From positions 62,001 to 126,000 of the forward strand of contig NZ_JANZXB010000001.1 of NCBI RefSeq assembly GCF_025371035.1: a stretch of 64,000 bases of DNA, written 5' to 3'. How positions within the stretch are numbered: position 1 is the first letter of the stretch; each line of letters begins with the position of its first letter. The stretch is from Sphingomonas sp. LC-1. GTDB lineage: Bacteria; Pseudomonadota; Alphaproteobacteria; Sphingomonadales; Sphingomonadaceae. A model generated the notes under the pieces. It did not search any database and was not told where the DNA came from. It was given only the letters and a program-made list of their open reading frames with translations. Below are positions 28,994 through 37,361 of this stretch, piece by piece. A program made the position numbers and the translations under genes.

Positions 28994-30499
28994 ATGAGCA
29001 ACACAGCCGGGGGTGTCGGAAAGCGGATCGCCAAGGGGAGCATGTGGCTGTCGGCCGCTCGGGTGGTCGTCAATCTTTCGGGCATGGTCAGCACGGTGCT
29101 GCTCGCGCGACTGCTGGTCCCGGCGGATTTCGGCCTGGTCGCGATCGCAGCGACGTTGATGCAGATCGTCACGTCGATCACCGAAATGTCATTGTCCCAG
29201 GCGCTGATCCGGCTGGACGAGCCGACCGATACCGATTTCCATTCCGCCTGGACGCTGTCGATGCTGCGCGGCGTGACGATCGCGGTGGTGCTGTCCGCCT
29301 CGTCGCCGTTCGTCGCGCATCTCTATGGCGATCAGCGGCTGATACCGATCCTGATCGTGCTGGGCGGCGGCGCGCTACTGTCCGGTCTTGCCAATCCCTG
29401 GCTCGCGGTATTCCAGCGGCGGCTGGTCTTCTGGCAGGAGTTCGTCCTGTCCACCGCATCGAAGATGAGCAACGTCATCGTCGCGGTCGGCGTCGCCTGG
29501 TATTTCCAAAGCTATTGGGCGATCGTCGCGGGGATCGTGGCGATGTACGCCTCCAACGTCATCGTTTCCTATTGCATCCTGCCCCGCCTGCCCCGTTTTT
29601 CGCTGGCGAGCTGGCGGACCCTGTTGTCCTTCTCGGTCTGGACCAGCGCGTCGCAGCTCGTGAACGCGCTGAACTGGCGCGCCGACCAGTTGATGGTGGG
29701 CAAGATCGCGACGCCCACGGTGCTCGGCTATTATAATGTCGGCTTCAACCTCGCCAATCTGGCGACGCGTGAGACGACACTGCCGCTGACGCAGACGCTG
29801 TTCCCCGCCTTCGCCTCGATCAAGCACGACAAGCCGCGGTTGAAGACCGCCTATATCAAGGCGGACCGCCTGCTGGTCGCGCTCGGCGTGCCGGTGGGCG
29901 TCGGCTTTGCGTTGGTCGCGGAGCCGATGGTGGCGCTGTTCCTCAACACCAAATGGCTGCCCGCCGTCCCCATCATCCAGGCCTTTGCCGTGATCTTCGG
30001 CCTGCAAGGCGTCGCCGGGCTGGTGACGCCGCTGGGCATGGCGATGGGACAGGTACGGATGCTCTTCCTGCGCGACGTTCAGGTCCTGCTCGTCCGCCTG
30101 CCGCTGATGGCGTTGGGAGCCATATTCTTCGGGGTGCCGGGTCTTGTCGCCGCGCGGGTCGTCACCGGACTCTATCAGGTCGGCATCGCGATGCAGCTTG
30201 CGCGCCGTCTGGCCGGGGTGCCGATCCTGCGCCAGTTTGCGACCCACCTCCCCACCTTTATCGGATGCGTTGCCATGGCACTGGGCGTCTGGGCGGTCGC
30301 GGATCGGGGGCTGCGCGTGATCGCGGGCTTCGATCTGGCGCAGGAGCTGGTCTTGCGCGTGCTGGTCGGCGGCCTCGTCTATCTGGTGACCCGCTTCGCC
30401 ATCTGGTTCGTGACGGGTCGTCCCGAGGGGCTGGAGCGGGACGCGCTGGCGATGCTCGGCAAGCTACGGCGCAAGCGGGCGGCGGCCACCATGGCATGA
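28994..30499 (+). CDS. Wzx-type polysaccharide flippase (MOP superfamily)
   Basis: Inner-membrane flippase of 501 residues with about 12-14 hydrophobic helices. It matches the WzxC/RfbX-type pattern: KGSMWLSAARVVVNLSGMVS at the N-terminus, VPADFGLVAIAATLMQIV, and the central SASQLVNALNWRADQLMVGK. It would translocate undecaprenyl-linked repeat units to the periplasm for the polymerase at 19653. It is divergent from the spike-like pair and precedes the type I secretion genes. Confidence 0.9.
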   Translation: MSNTAGGVGKRIAKGSMWLSAARVVVNLSGMVSTVLLARLLVPADFGLVAIAATLMQIVTSITEMSLSQALIRLDEPTDTDFHSAWTLSMLRGVTIAVVLSASSPFVAHLYGDQRLIPILIVLGGGALLSGLANPWLAVFQRRLVFWQEFVLSTASKMSNVIVAVGVAWYFQSYWAIVAGIVAMYASNVIVSYCILPRLPRFSLASWRTLLSFSVWTSASQLVNALNWRADQLMVGKIATPTVLGYYNVGFNLANLATRETTLPLTQTLFPAFASIKHDKPRLKTAYIKADRLLVALGVPVGVGFALVAEPMVALFLNTKWLPAVPIIQAFAVIFGLQGVAGLVTPLGMAMGQVRMLFLRDVQVLLVRLPLMALGAIFFGVPGLVAARVVTGLYQVGIAMQLARRLAGVPILRQFATHLPTFIGCVAMALGVWAVADRGLRVIAGFDLAQELVLRVLVGGLVYLVTRFAIWFVTGRPEGLERDALAMLGKLRRKRAAATMA

Positions 30500-30718
30500 C
30501 CGCCCCGTCATGGTCGTGTCATTTGGGGACAGAATTGACCCGGGAGTCGATTCCCCGCGTGGCGAAGCGCGCCTAGACCTGCGAATATCGTGGCATTGCG
30601 ACCAGTTGGGGTAGTGCACGCATGGGCCCGTTAACCAATAGGGCCTATAGCCCATGGACATGACGGCGCCGGGGACATCTGGCGCGGCGTGACATGTGGC
30701 GTAAGGAAGGGCCGGGTT

Positions 30719-32467
30719 TTGCGTACAGCCGACGGGGGACAAGACGATCTGCGCATGGCCATGCGCCGGTTTCGATCGGTCTTCGGCATGATCGTGGCGG
30801 TCAGCGCCATATTGAACGTGCTGTTGCTGGCCGGGTCCATCTACATGATGATGGTCTACGACTCGGTGCTGCCGGGCCGGTCGATCCCGACTCTGGTGGG
30901 CCTGCTGATCATGGTCACGCTGGCCTATGCCTTTCAGGGGTTGTTCGAGAATTTGCGCGCCGGCCTTTTGTCCGATGTGGGCAACGGGCTGGACCGGGCG
31001 CTGTCGCGCCGGGTGCAGGGCGCGATGGGGCAGATGTCGCTCGACGGGCGGGTGACGCAGGGCGACGGCCTGGGCCCGATGCGCGATCTGGACCAGGTGC
31101 GCAGCTTCATCAGCGGCACCGGCCTGGCGACGATGATCGACCTGCCCTGGATCCTGTTCTTCCTGGGCGTGCTGTTCATGCTGCACGTCTGGCTGGGCGT
31201 CACGACCCTGATCGGAGCGCTGATCCTGCTGGCGCTGACGCTGGTGACCAACCGGGTCATGAAGAAGCCGTCGGCTGACCTCCACCAGATGTCTTCGGTC
31301 CGCAACGCCATGGCCGAATCGAACATGCGGCATGTCGAACTCTTCGCCGCGCTGGGCATGCGCGAGCGGATGCGAGACCGGTGGGAGCGGGTGAACAACC
31401 AATATGTCACCCTGTCCAACCGCGTCTCACGCGAAAGCGCCAAGCTGGGCGGGGTCAGCAAGGTCCTTCGCCTGCTGCTGCAATCGGTCATCCTCAGCGT
31501 CGGCGCACTGCTCGTCATCAACGGCAAGGCCAGCGGCGGCGTCATCTTCGCCTCGTCCATCCTGTCGGGCCGCGCACTGGCGCCGGTCGACCAGGCGATC
31601 GCCAATTGGCGCAATCTGGTCGGCGCGCGTCAGGGTTGGGCACGGCTGAAGCAGCTTTTCTCGCGCGTCCCGGCCGCCGATCACGGCATGACTCGCCTGC
31701 CCGCACCGCATCAAAGCCTGCTCGTCGAAAATCTGGTCGTCGGCCCACCGGGCACGCAGCGGGTCACCCTGCACGGCGTCCAGTTCCGGCTGAACCCCGG
31801 CGATGCGCTCGGCCTGATCGGGCCCAGCGGCGCGGGCAAGACCACGCTCGGTCGCGCGCTGATCGGCTTGTGGCAGCCTCAGGCGGGCGCGGTGCGGCTC
31901 GACGGCGCGGCGCTCGACCAATGGTGGCCGGACGATCTGGGTCGGTGGCTCGGCTATCTGCCCCAGTCGGTGGAACTGGTCGGCGGCACCATCGCGCAGA
32001 ATATCGCCCGCTTCGATCCCGAAGCCACGTCGGAAGCGATCATCGCCGCCGCGCGCGACGCCGGAGTCCACGCGCTGATTACCAGCCTGCCCGCCGGCTA
32101 TGACACCCAGATCGGCGAGGATGGCCGCGAGCTTTCCGCCGGTCAGCGCCAGCGTATCGGGCTGGCACGGGCGCTTTATGGCGATCCCTTCCTGATCGTT
32201 CTGGACGAGCCCAATTCCAATCTCGACGCCGAGGGCGAGGCCGCTCTGGCCGCCGCGATCGGCTCGGTCCGCAACCGTGGCGGCATCGTCGTCGTCATCG
32301 CCCATCGTCCCAGCGTTTTGGGACAGGTCAACAAGATCATGTATTTGCGCGACGGCCGTATCGAGCTATTCGGCCCCAGCGATCAGGTCATGGACCATCT
32401 GACGCGCGCGGCGCTGCCCAACGGCACGCCCACGCCCGAGCGTACCCTTGAGGAAAGCAAGTCATGA
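30719..32467 (+). CDS. Type I secretion ABC transporter (PrtD-like permease/ATPase)
   Basis: Inner-membrane exporter of a type I secretion system; about 582 residues, the PrtD-like length without a peptidase domain. The membrane domain starts AMRRFRSVFGMIVAV and includes SIYMMMVYDSVLPGRS. The nucleotide-binding domain has Walker A GPSGAGKTT (about 368-376), signature ELSAGQRQR and Walker B LIVLDEPNSNLD, all intact. AAGGAAGG at 30703-30710 favours a TTG start at 30719; GTG 30689 is the alternative. The downstream HlyD gene overlaps by four bases. Substrates are probably the leaderless proteins at 23269-26295. Confidence 0.9.
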   Translation: MRTADGGQDDLRMAMRRFRSVFGMIVAVSAILNVLLLAGSIYMMMVYDSVLPGRSIPTLVGLLIMVTLAYAFQGLFENLRAGLLSDVGNGLDRALSRRVQGAMGQMSLDGRVTQGDGLGPMRDLDQVRSFISGTGLATMIDLPWILFFLGVLFMLHVWLGVTTLIGALILLALTLVTNRVMKKPSADLHQMSSVRNAMAESNMRHVELFAALGMRERMRDRWERVNNQYVTLSNRVSRESAKLGGVSKVLRLLLQSVILSVGALLVINGKASGGVIFASSILSGRALAPVDQAIANWRNLVGARQGWARLKQLFSRVPAADHGMTRLPAPHQSLLVENLVVGPPGTQRVTLHGVQFRLNPGDALGLIGPSGAGKTTLGRALIGLWQPQAGAVRLDGAALDQWWPDDLGRWLGYLPQSVELVGGTIAQNIARFDPEATSEAIIAAARDAGVHALITSLPAGYDTQIGEDGRELSAGQRQRIGLARALYGDPFLIVLDEPNSNLDAEGEAALAAAIGSVRNRGGIVVVIAHRPSVLGQVNKIMYLRDGRIELFGPSDQVMDHLTRAALPNGTPTPERTLEESKS

Positions 32468-33819
32468 ACGGCATCGTCACCACCGGCGGCCCCGGCACGC
32501 GCCTGACCGCGATCGACGAAGAGGCCCCCCTCTATGATCCGCTGCGGAGTGCGAAGCGCCAGTTCCGCATCGCGCTGACCGCGATCCTCGTGCTAGTGCT
32601 GGGCTTCGGCCTGGCGGGTGCGCTCATCCCGATCGGCGGCGCGGTCATCGCGCCCGGCCAGGTCGGGGTGAAGAGCCGGATCAAGCGGATCGCGCATCCC
32701 GCGGGCGGCGTCATTTCCGAAATCCTGGTCGAAAATGGCCAGCGCGTGCGCAAGGGCCAGGTGCTGATGCGCTTCGACGACCGCGTCACCGACGCCGATG
32801 CCCGCTATTCCAGCCTCAGCGTCGACCAGTTGCTCGCCCAGCGCGCGCGGCTGGAGGCGGAGCGTCTGGGCGCGCCGAGCATCAGCTTCCCCGCCGAACT
32901 GGTCAATGGTGGCGAGGGTGCCCAGCGCGCCATGGCGGACGAGCGCAAGCTTTTCACCATCCGCAAGACCGAACAGTCGGGCCTGATCGCCCAGCTCGAA
33001 TCGCGCGTGCGGCAATATGAGCAGCAGATCGGCGCCTATCGCGCGCAGATCAACGCGCTGGAACAGCAGACCGCGCTCATCAATCCCGAGCGTCAGGGCG
33101 TGAAGGATCTGTGGGAAAAGGGGCTGGTCACGATCAGCCGCCGCAACCAGCTCGAACGCACGGCCGCCGATCTTCAGGGCAATGTCGGGGCGCTCCAGGC
33201 CAATATCGCCTCGACCCAGGCGCGTATCACCGAGGCGCGCGAACAGATCATCCAGCTGGGCGAGACCCGCCGTTCGGAAGCGGGCACGCGCCTGGCCGAG
33301 ATCAACAATACGCTGAACCAGCAACAGGTGCGCAGCGTCTCGGCGGTCGATGCGCAAGACCGCAGCGTCCTGCGCGCGCCCTATGACGGCGTCGTCGACA
33401 AGCTGGCCTTCAACACCATCGGCGGCGTCGTTCGCGGGGCCGAGGTCATCATGGAAATCGTGCCCGATAGCGACGAGCTGATGGTGGAGGCGGGTGTCTC
33501 GCCGCTCGACATCGATCAGGTGCGGGTGGGCCAACAGGCGCGTATCCGTTTCAGCGGATTGAACTCCACCGCGACGCCGGAAATCCATGGCCGGGTGGTG
33601 ACGGTGGCCGCCGACCGGTCGATGGATCAGGAGGGCAAGCAGGCCTTCTACCCGGTCCGCGTCGCGATCGAGGAGGCCGAGTTGCGCCGCTATCCCGAAA
33701 TCCAGCTGCGCCCCGGCGTGCCGGCCGAGGTGTTCATCGAAACCGGCCACCGGACGATGATCTCTTACATCACGAAACCCCTGCGCGATCAGTTCGAGCG
33801 GGCTTTCCGAGACAATTAA
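32464..33819 (+). CDS. HlyD-family type I secretion periplasmic adaptor
   Basis: 451 residues. A single N-terminal membrane helix (FRIALTAILVLVLGFGLAGA) is followed by a lipoyl half (VKSRIKRIAHPAGGVISEIL), a long coiled coil and the second lipoyl/beta-barrel region (LRAPYDGVVDKLAFNTIGGV). The tail TMISYITKPLRDQFERAFRD is typical of type I adaptors (PrtE/LapC-like). It bridges the ABC transporter and TolC. The ATGA overlap with the ABC gene indicates translational coupling. Confidence 0.94.
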   Translation: MNGIVTTGGPGTRLTAIDEEAPLYDPLRSAKRQFRIALTAILVLVLGFGLAGALIPIGGAVIAPGQVGVKSRIKRIAHPAGGVISEILVENGQRVRKGQVLMRFDDRVTDADARYSSLSVDQLLAQRARLEAERLGAPSISFPAELVNGGEGAQRAMADERKLFTIRKTEQSGLIAQLESRVRQYEQQIGAYRAQINALEQQTALINPERQGVKDLWEKGLVTISRRNQLERTAADLQGNVGALQANIASTQARITEAREQIIQLGETRRSEAGTRLAEINNTLNQQQVRSVSAVDAQDRSVLRAPYDGVVDKLAFNTIGGVVRGAEVIMEIVPDSDELMVEAGVSPLDIDQVRVGQQARIRFSGLNSTATPEIHGRVVTVAADRSMDQEGKQAFYPVRVAIEEAELRRYPEIQLRPGVPAEVFIETGHRTMISYITKPLRDQFERAFRDN

Positions 33820-33836
33820 TTCGACGGAGTGGGGCA

Positions 33837-35495
33837 ATGATGGTGAACAGGGGGAAGGCGCTGGGGCTGCGCGCCGGTTTGACGATGCTGGCCTTGATGG
33901 GATCGGCATCGGGCGTCGCGTTGGCGCAGGTGCCGACCGCTGCCGGCATGCCGCAGCCGCTGGAGCCGCAACTGCCGCGCGAGACGCCCGAGGGCGCGCT
34001 GGCGGCGAATGCGACGCCGACGCTGACCACGCTGGAGGCCGCGATCGCGCGGGCTTATTGGAGCAATCCGACACTGGTCGCAGAGCGTTCGACGCTGAAG
34101 TCGGTCGACACGCTCTATCCGCTGGCGCGGGCGAGCTATGGCCCGCAGATCACGCTTCAGGGTTCGCACCAGTTCACCCGTACCCGCAGCGAAATCTACC
34201 CCGGTCTCTTCAACCGGCCCGAGGGTTTCTCGAGCACCGCGCAGCTGGTCTTCTCGCAGCCGGTTCTGTCGTTCGGGCGGCGCGCATCGGCCGAGCAGAA
34301 TGCGCTCGCGCAGATCGCGCTGGAGCGTGAGCAGCTTCGACTGGTCGAAGCATCGACCATGTACAACGTGATCTCGGCCTATGTCGGGGTGATCCGCGAC
34401 CGCAATATCGTGGAACTGGCGCGACAGAACCTGGCGCTGCTCGAGCGCCAATATAGCGATGGCCGCGCGCGGTTCGCGGTGCGCGACATCACCTCCAGCG
34501 ATTTGCAGCAGGTACAGACGCGCGTCGAATTCGGCCGCGCACAGCTGCTGAACGCGCAGGGGCAATTGGGTTCGAGCCAGTCGCTGTTCCTCCAGGCGAC
34601 GGGCGGCCTGCCCGGCGATCTGGCAGTGCCGCCGCAATTGGCCCTGGGCGTCGGTTCGCTCGACGCGGCCTATGGCATCGCCGAAAATGCCAGCCCGATC
34701 ATTCGCGGCGCCCAGTCGCGCGAAAAGGTGTCGCGCGCCGCCGTCGCCGCCGCCAAGGCCGAGCAGAACCCCAATGTCTCGCTGGAAAGCAGCGGCACCT
34801 ACGGCCCGACCTCGATCTACCAGAACCAGCTTCGCACCACCGACCTGCGCTCGTCGGTGGTGGTGACGATGCCGCTGATCGATTCGGGCACGCGCCGCCT
34901 GTCGATCGAGCGGGCGCGTCAGCAGAATGACGCTGATTGGCGATTGGTGGATGCAGCCCTGCGCGAAACGCGCCAGTCGGTCGCGCAGGCCTGGGACGCG
35001 CACCGCGCCGCGCTGGCCTCGCTCGACCATCTGCGCGCTGCCTCCGCTGCGGCGCAGGCGGCCTATGACGGAGCCGTCATCCAGGAAAAGGCCGGCGACC
35101 GCACGACCCTCGACGTGCTCGACCTGGCGCGCGACCTGCTGAACATCCGCACCAGCTATGCCACGGCCGAGGCGAATGAATATATTGCGCGGGCGCAGCT
35201 CCTGTCCGCCATGGGCAATCTGGAGGCGCCCAAGCTGATCTCCGGCCTGCCCGCCTATGACACCAACGCCAATTTCGATCGCGTGAAGCGGCGCGGCGAC
35301 GTGCCGTTGCTGACCCCGCTGCTGTCGGGGGCGGACAATCTGGTGAGCGGCAACGTGATCGCGCGCGAGCGTCCGATCCGCGACCCGTCGGGCGCGCTGC
35401 GGGTCGAAACGTCGGTCACGCCGCTGGAGGTGCCGCCCGCGCCCCCGGTGACGGAGGCGACGACCCCCGCCCCGGCGAAGCCGCCGCGACGCTAA
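33837..35495 (+). CDS. TolC-family outer-membrane channel for type I secretion
   Basis: 552 residues with a signal peptide (LGLRAGLTMLALMGSASGVA) and the duplicated TolC/OEP repeats. One starts TLEAAIARAYWSNPTLVAER and the second half includes QARQ- and DRTTLDVLDLARDLL-type helices. The C-terminal tail is Pro/Ala-rich. It follows the HlyD gene by 17 bp and completes a three-gene type I secretion operon. Confidence 0.93.
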   Translation: MMVNRGKALGLRAGLTMLALMGSASGVALAQVPTAAGMPQPLEPQLPRETPEGALAANATPTLTTLEAAIARAYWSNPTLVAERSTLKSVDTLYPLARASYGPQITLQGSHQFTRTRSEIYPGLFNRPEGFSSTAQLVFSQPVLSFGRRASAEQNALAQIALEREQLRLVEASTMYNVISAYVGVIRDRNIVELARQNLALLERQYSDGRARFAVRDITSSDLQQVQTRVEFGRAQLLNAQGQLGSSQSLFLQATGGLPGDLAVPPQLALGVGSLDAAYGIAENASPIIRGAQSREKVSRAAVAAAKAEQNPNVSLESSGTYGPTSIYQNQLRTTDLRSSVVVTMPLIDSGTRRLSIERARQQNDADWRLVDAALRETRQSVAQAWDAHRAALASLDHLRAASAAAQAAYDGAVIQEKAGDRTTLDVLDLARDLLNIRTSYATAEANEYIARAQLLSAMGNLEAPKLISGLPAYDTNANFDRVKRRGDVPLLTPLLSGADNLVSGNVIARERPIRDPSGALRVETSVTPLEVPPAPPVTEATTPAPAKPPRR

Positions 35496-35528
35496 AACCG
35501 ATACCCACCTCAAAGACAGGAGCGCATC

Positions 35529-36254
35529 GTGGCCCGGACCTCCATCTACGTCGTCAGCCTGGACAGTGCGACCGAACGACGCGCCAGCTTCACGGGACAT
35601 GCCGAAGGGGCCGGACTGACCTGGCGCTTCTTCGACGCCCATCGCGAACCGCAGGGGTTACGCTATGACGAGGCGGCGGCCATTCGTGAACATGGCCGAC
35701 CGCTCCAGGCCGGCGAATTGGGCTGCTATTCCAGCCATGCCGGGCTGTGGCGGCAGCTTCTGTCCGATCCCGATGCCGACCAGTATCTGATCCTGGAAGA
35801 CGACGTCATCGCAGACTGGGGCGCGCTCCGCCTGCTTTGCGATGTCGATTATGCGGCTGAAGGCGTCGATTATATGCGGCTCTTCTACAAAAAGCCGTCA
35901 CCCCATCTGCCATGGCGGCGCAACTGGCCCGCGTCCGATCTCTATGTCGTCCGCCTCTATGGCAAGCCCTATGGCACCCAGGGTTATTTCATCACCCGCA
36001 AGGGGGCGGAGCGGTTCCTGGAACTCTACACCGATGCGGTTCGGCCCGTCGACGACCAGATGGACCGGTTCTGGGAAAGCGGCATTCCCAACCTGTGCCT
36101 TTTCCCCTTCCCCATCATGGAGGCCTATCGCCCCTCGACCATCGGGGCGGCCCGATTTGCGGGCAAGCAAACGCGCGGAGCCAGGATGCGGCTGACCGCT
36201 GACCGGATGCGGCGCAAACTCGCTTTCATGGTCGATCGCACGCTCAAACGCTGA
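35529..36254 (+). CDS. Glycosyltransferase family 25 protein
   Basis: 241 residues. IYVVSLDSATERRASF at the N-terminus, AGELGCYSSHAGLWRQL and LILEDDVIADW (the DxD-like metal site) are characteristic of GT25, the LPS galactosyl/glucosyltransferase family. It probably adds a sugar to LPS, exopolysaccharide or a surface protein in the cytoplasm. AGGAG at 35518-35522 serves GTG 35529. It may be cotranscribed with the type I operon (33-bp gap). Confidence 0.9.
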   Translation: MARTSIYVVSLDSATERRASFTGHAEGAGLTWRFFDAHREPQGLRYDEAAAIREHGRPLQAGELGCYSSHAGLWRQLLSDPDADQYLILEDDVIADWGALRLLCDVDYAAEGVDYMRLFYKKPSPHLPWRRNWPASDLYVVRLYGKPYGTQGYFITRKGAERFLELYTDAVRPVDDQMDRFWESGIPNLCLFPFPIMEAYRPSTIGAARFAGKQTRGARMRLTADRMRRKLAFMVDRTLKR

Positions 36255-36260
36255 TCGCGG

Positions 36261-37220
36261 TCATGCCGGGTCGGGCTGGACGAACAGCTCGGCCCGGATC
36301 GCGCGGTGGTCCGACCCGGTAAAAGGCAGGGCATCGACGCGCCCCGCAACGATGCCGCGCCCGACGAAAATCTGATCGATCGGCAGGAGCGGCACGACCC
36401 AGTCACGCCCGGCGACCCGTGCCGGAAAGCTGAACATCGCGCGCGTCACACGCGTCATCGGCCACAGCCCCCGGTCCAGCATCGCCATCCCCTGCCCCCA
36501 GGGCGTCAGGTTGAAATCGCCGGTCAGGACCAGATGATCGGTCGGTCCCTGCCGAACGGCATCGATCAGCGACGACCGGAACCGCGCCTGCGGCCCCGGC
36601 GGGAAAGGCCATGGTGCATGAACCGTCGCGACCGTGAGCGATCCCAGGCCCCGCAACGGGATTTCGGCGCGGAACAGCGCAGGACCGACCAGGCCGCCCT
36701 GTCGCCCTGGCAGACGCCAGCGAACGGGCCCCATCGGCCGCCGCGACAGGATCGCCAACTGGCAGCCCCGGCACGCGCTGCGATAGGGAAAGACGTTCGA
36801 GAGCTTCTCGAAAAGCGGCTCGGCCCCGCCCGCCTCCTGAAGCAGCAATATGTCCGCGCCGCTGTCGATCAGGACATTCGCGGTCCGGTCAGGGCTGGTC
36901 CGGCCACCATGAAGATTGTGGGTGACGAGGACGACCCTCGCCGCCCCAGTGGGCACCGCGTTGACCGAGGGACGTTCCGCGATTTCGCGCGCGATCGGCC
37001 AGGCGATCAGCGCCGTCGCCCCGATCGCCCCCGCCACGAAGGGCCAGTGCCTGCGATGCGGCGACACCAGGAGCCCCGCGATCAAGGGAATGGCCGCCAG
37101 CGGTAGAAACGAGGCGAAGGCATCCGCCCCGGGCCAGACTCGTCCCAGCCAAGGGCAAAGTGCCAGGCCCCATGCCAGGGCCAGGAGCATCCAGCCGACC
37201 ATCGCGCCAAGCCGTTTCAA
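36261..37220 (-). CDS. Membrane-anchored endonuclease/exonuclease/phosphatase family protein
   Basis: 319 residues. Three N-terminal hydrophobic helices (residues about 5-75) are followed by an EEP-superfamily domain. Catalytic segments are VTHNLHGG, LLLQEAGG, TGDFNLTPWG, LPIDQIFV and the final GSDHRAIRAEL. It is probably a periplasm-facing phosphodiesterase or phosphatase; substrate unknown. It is convergent with the GT25 gene (6-bp gap) and divergent from the degenerate ABC transporter. Confidence 0.88.
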   Translation of the reverse strand: MKRLGAMVGWMLLALAWGLALCPWLGRVWPGADAFASFLPLAAIPLIAGLLVSPHRRHWPFVAGAIGATALIAWPIAREIAERPSVNAVPTGAARVVLVTHNLHGGRTSPDRTANVLIDSGADILLLQEAGGAEPLFEKLSNVFPYRSACRGCQLAILSRRPMGPVRWRLPGRQGGLVGPALFRAEIPLRGLGSLTVATVHAPWPFPPGPQARFRSSLIDAVRQGPTDHLVLTGDFNLTPWGQGMAMLDRGLWPMTRVTRAMFSFPARVAGRDWVVPLLPIDQIFVGRGIVAGRVDALPFTGSDHRAIRAELFVQPDPA

Positions 37221-37252
37221 TCATTGACCCCTTGCCAATCGCCAGCGCGCTA

Positions 37253-37270
37253 TAGAAGGGCCCCGGATCG
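37253..37270 (+). repeat. 18-nt element shared with the band-7 promoter region (copy 1)
   Basis: TAGAAGGGCCCCGGATCG occurs identically here and at 50205-50222. In both places it lies between a TATAG/CTAG-like -10 region and a rightward gene start, here 92 bp before ATG 37362. It may be a shared transcription-start or leader element. Confidence 0.5.
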
Positions 37271-37361
37271 TGTCAAACCGAGCCGCCCGTCCATCCCGCC
37301 GCCGCTGTCGGAGCTTGCGGGAGCATGTTACAGCCGGGCCGGAAAAAAGGACCAAAGACCA

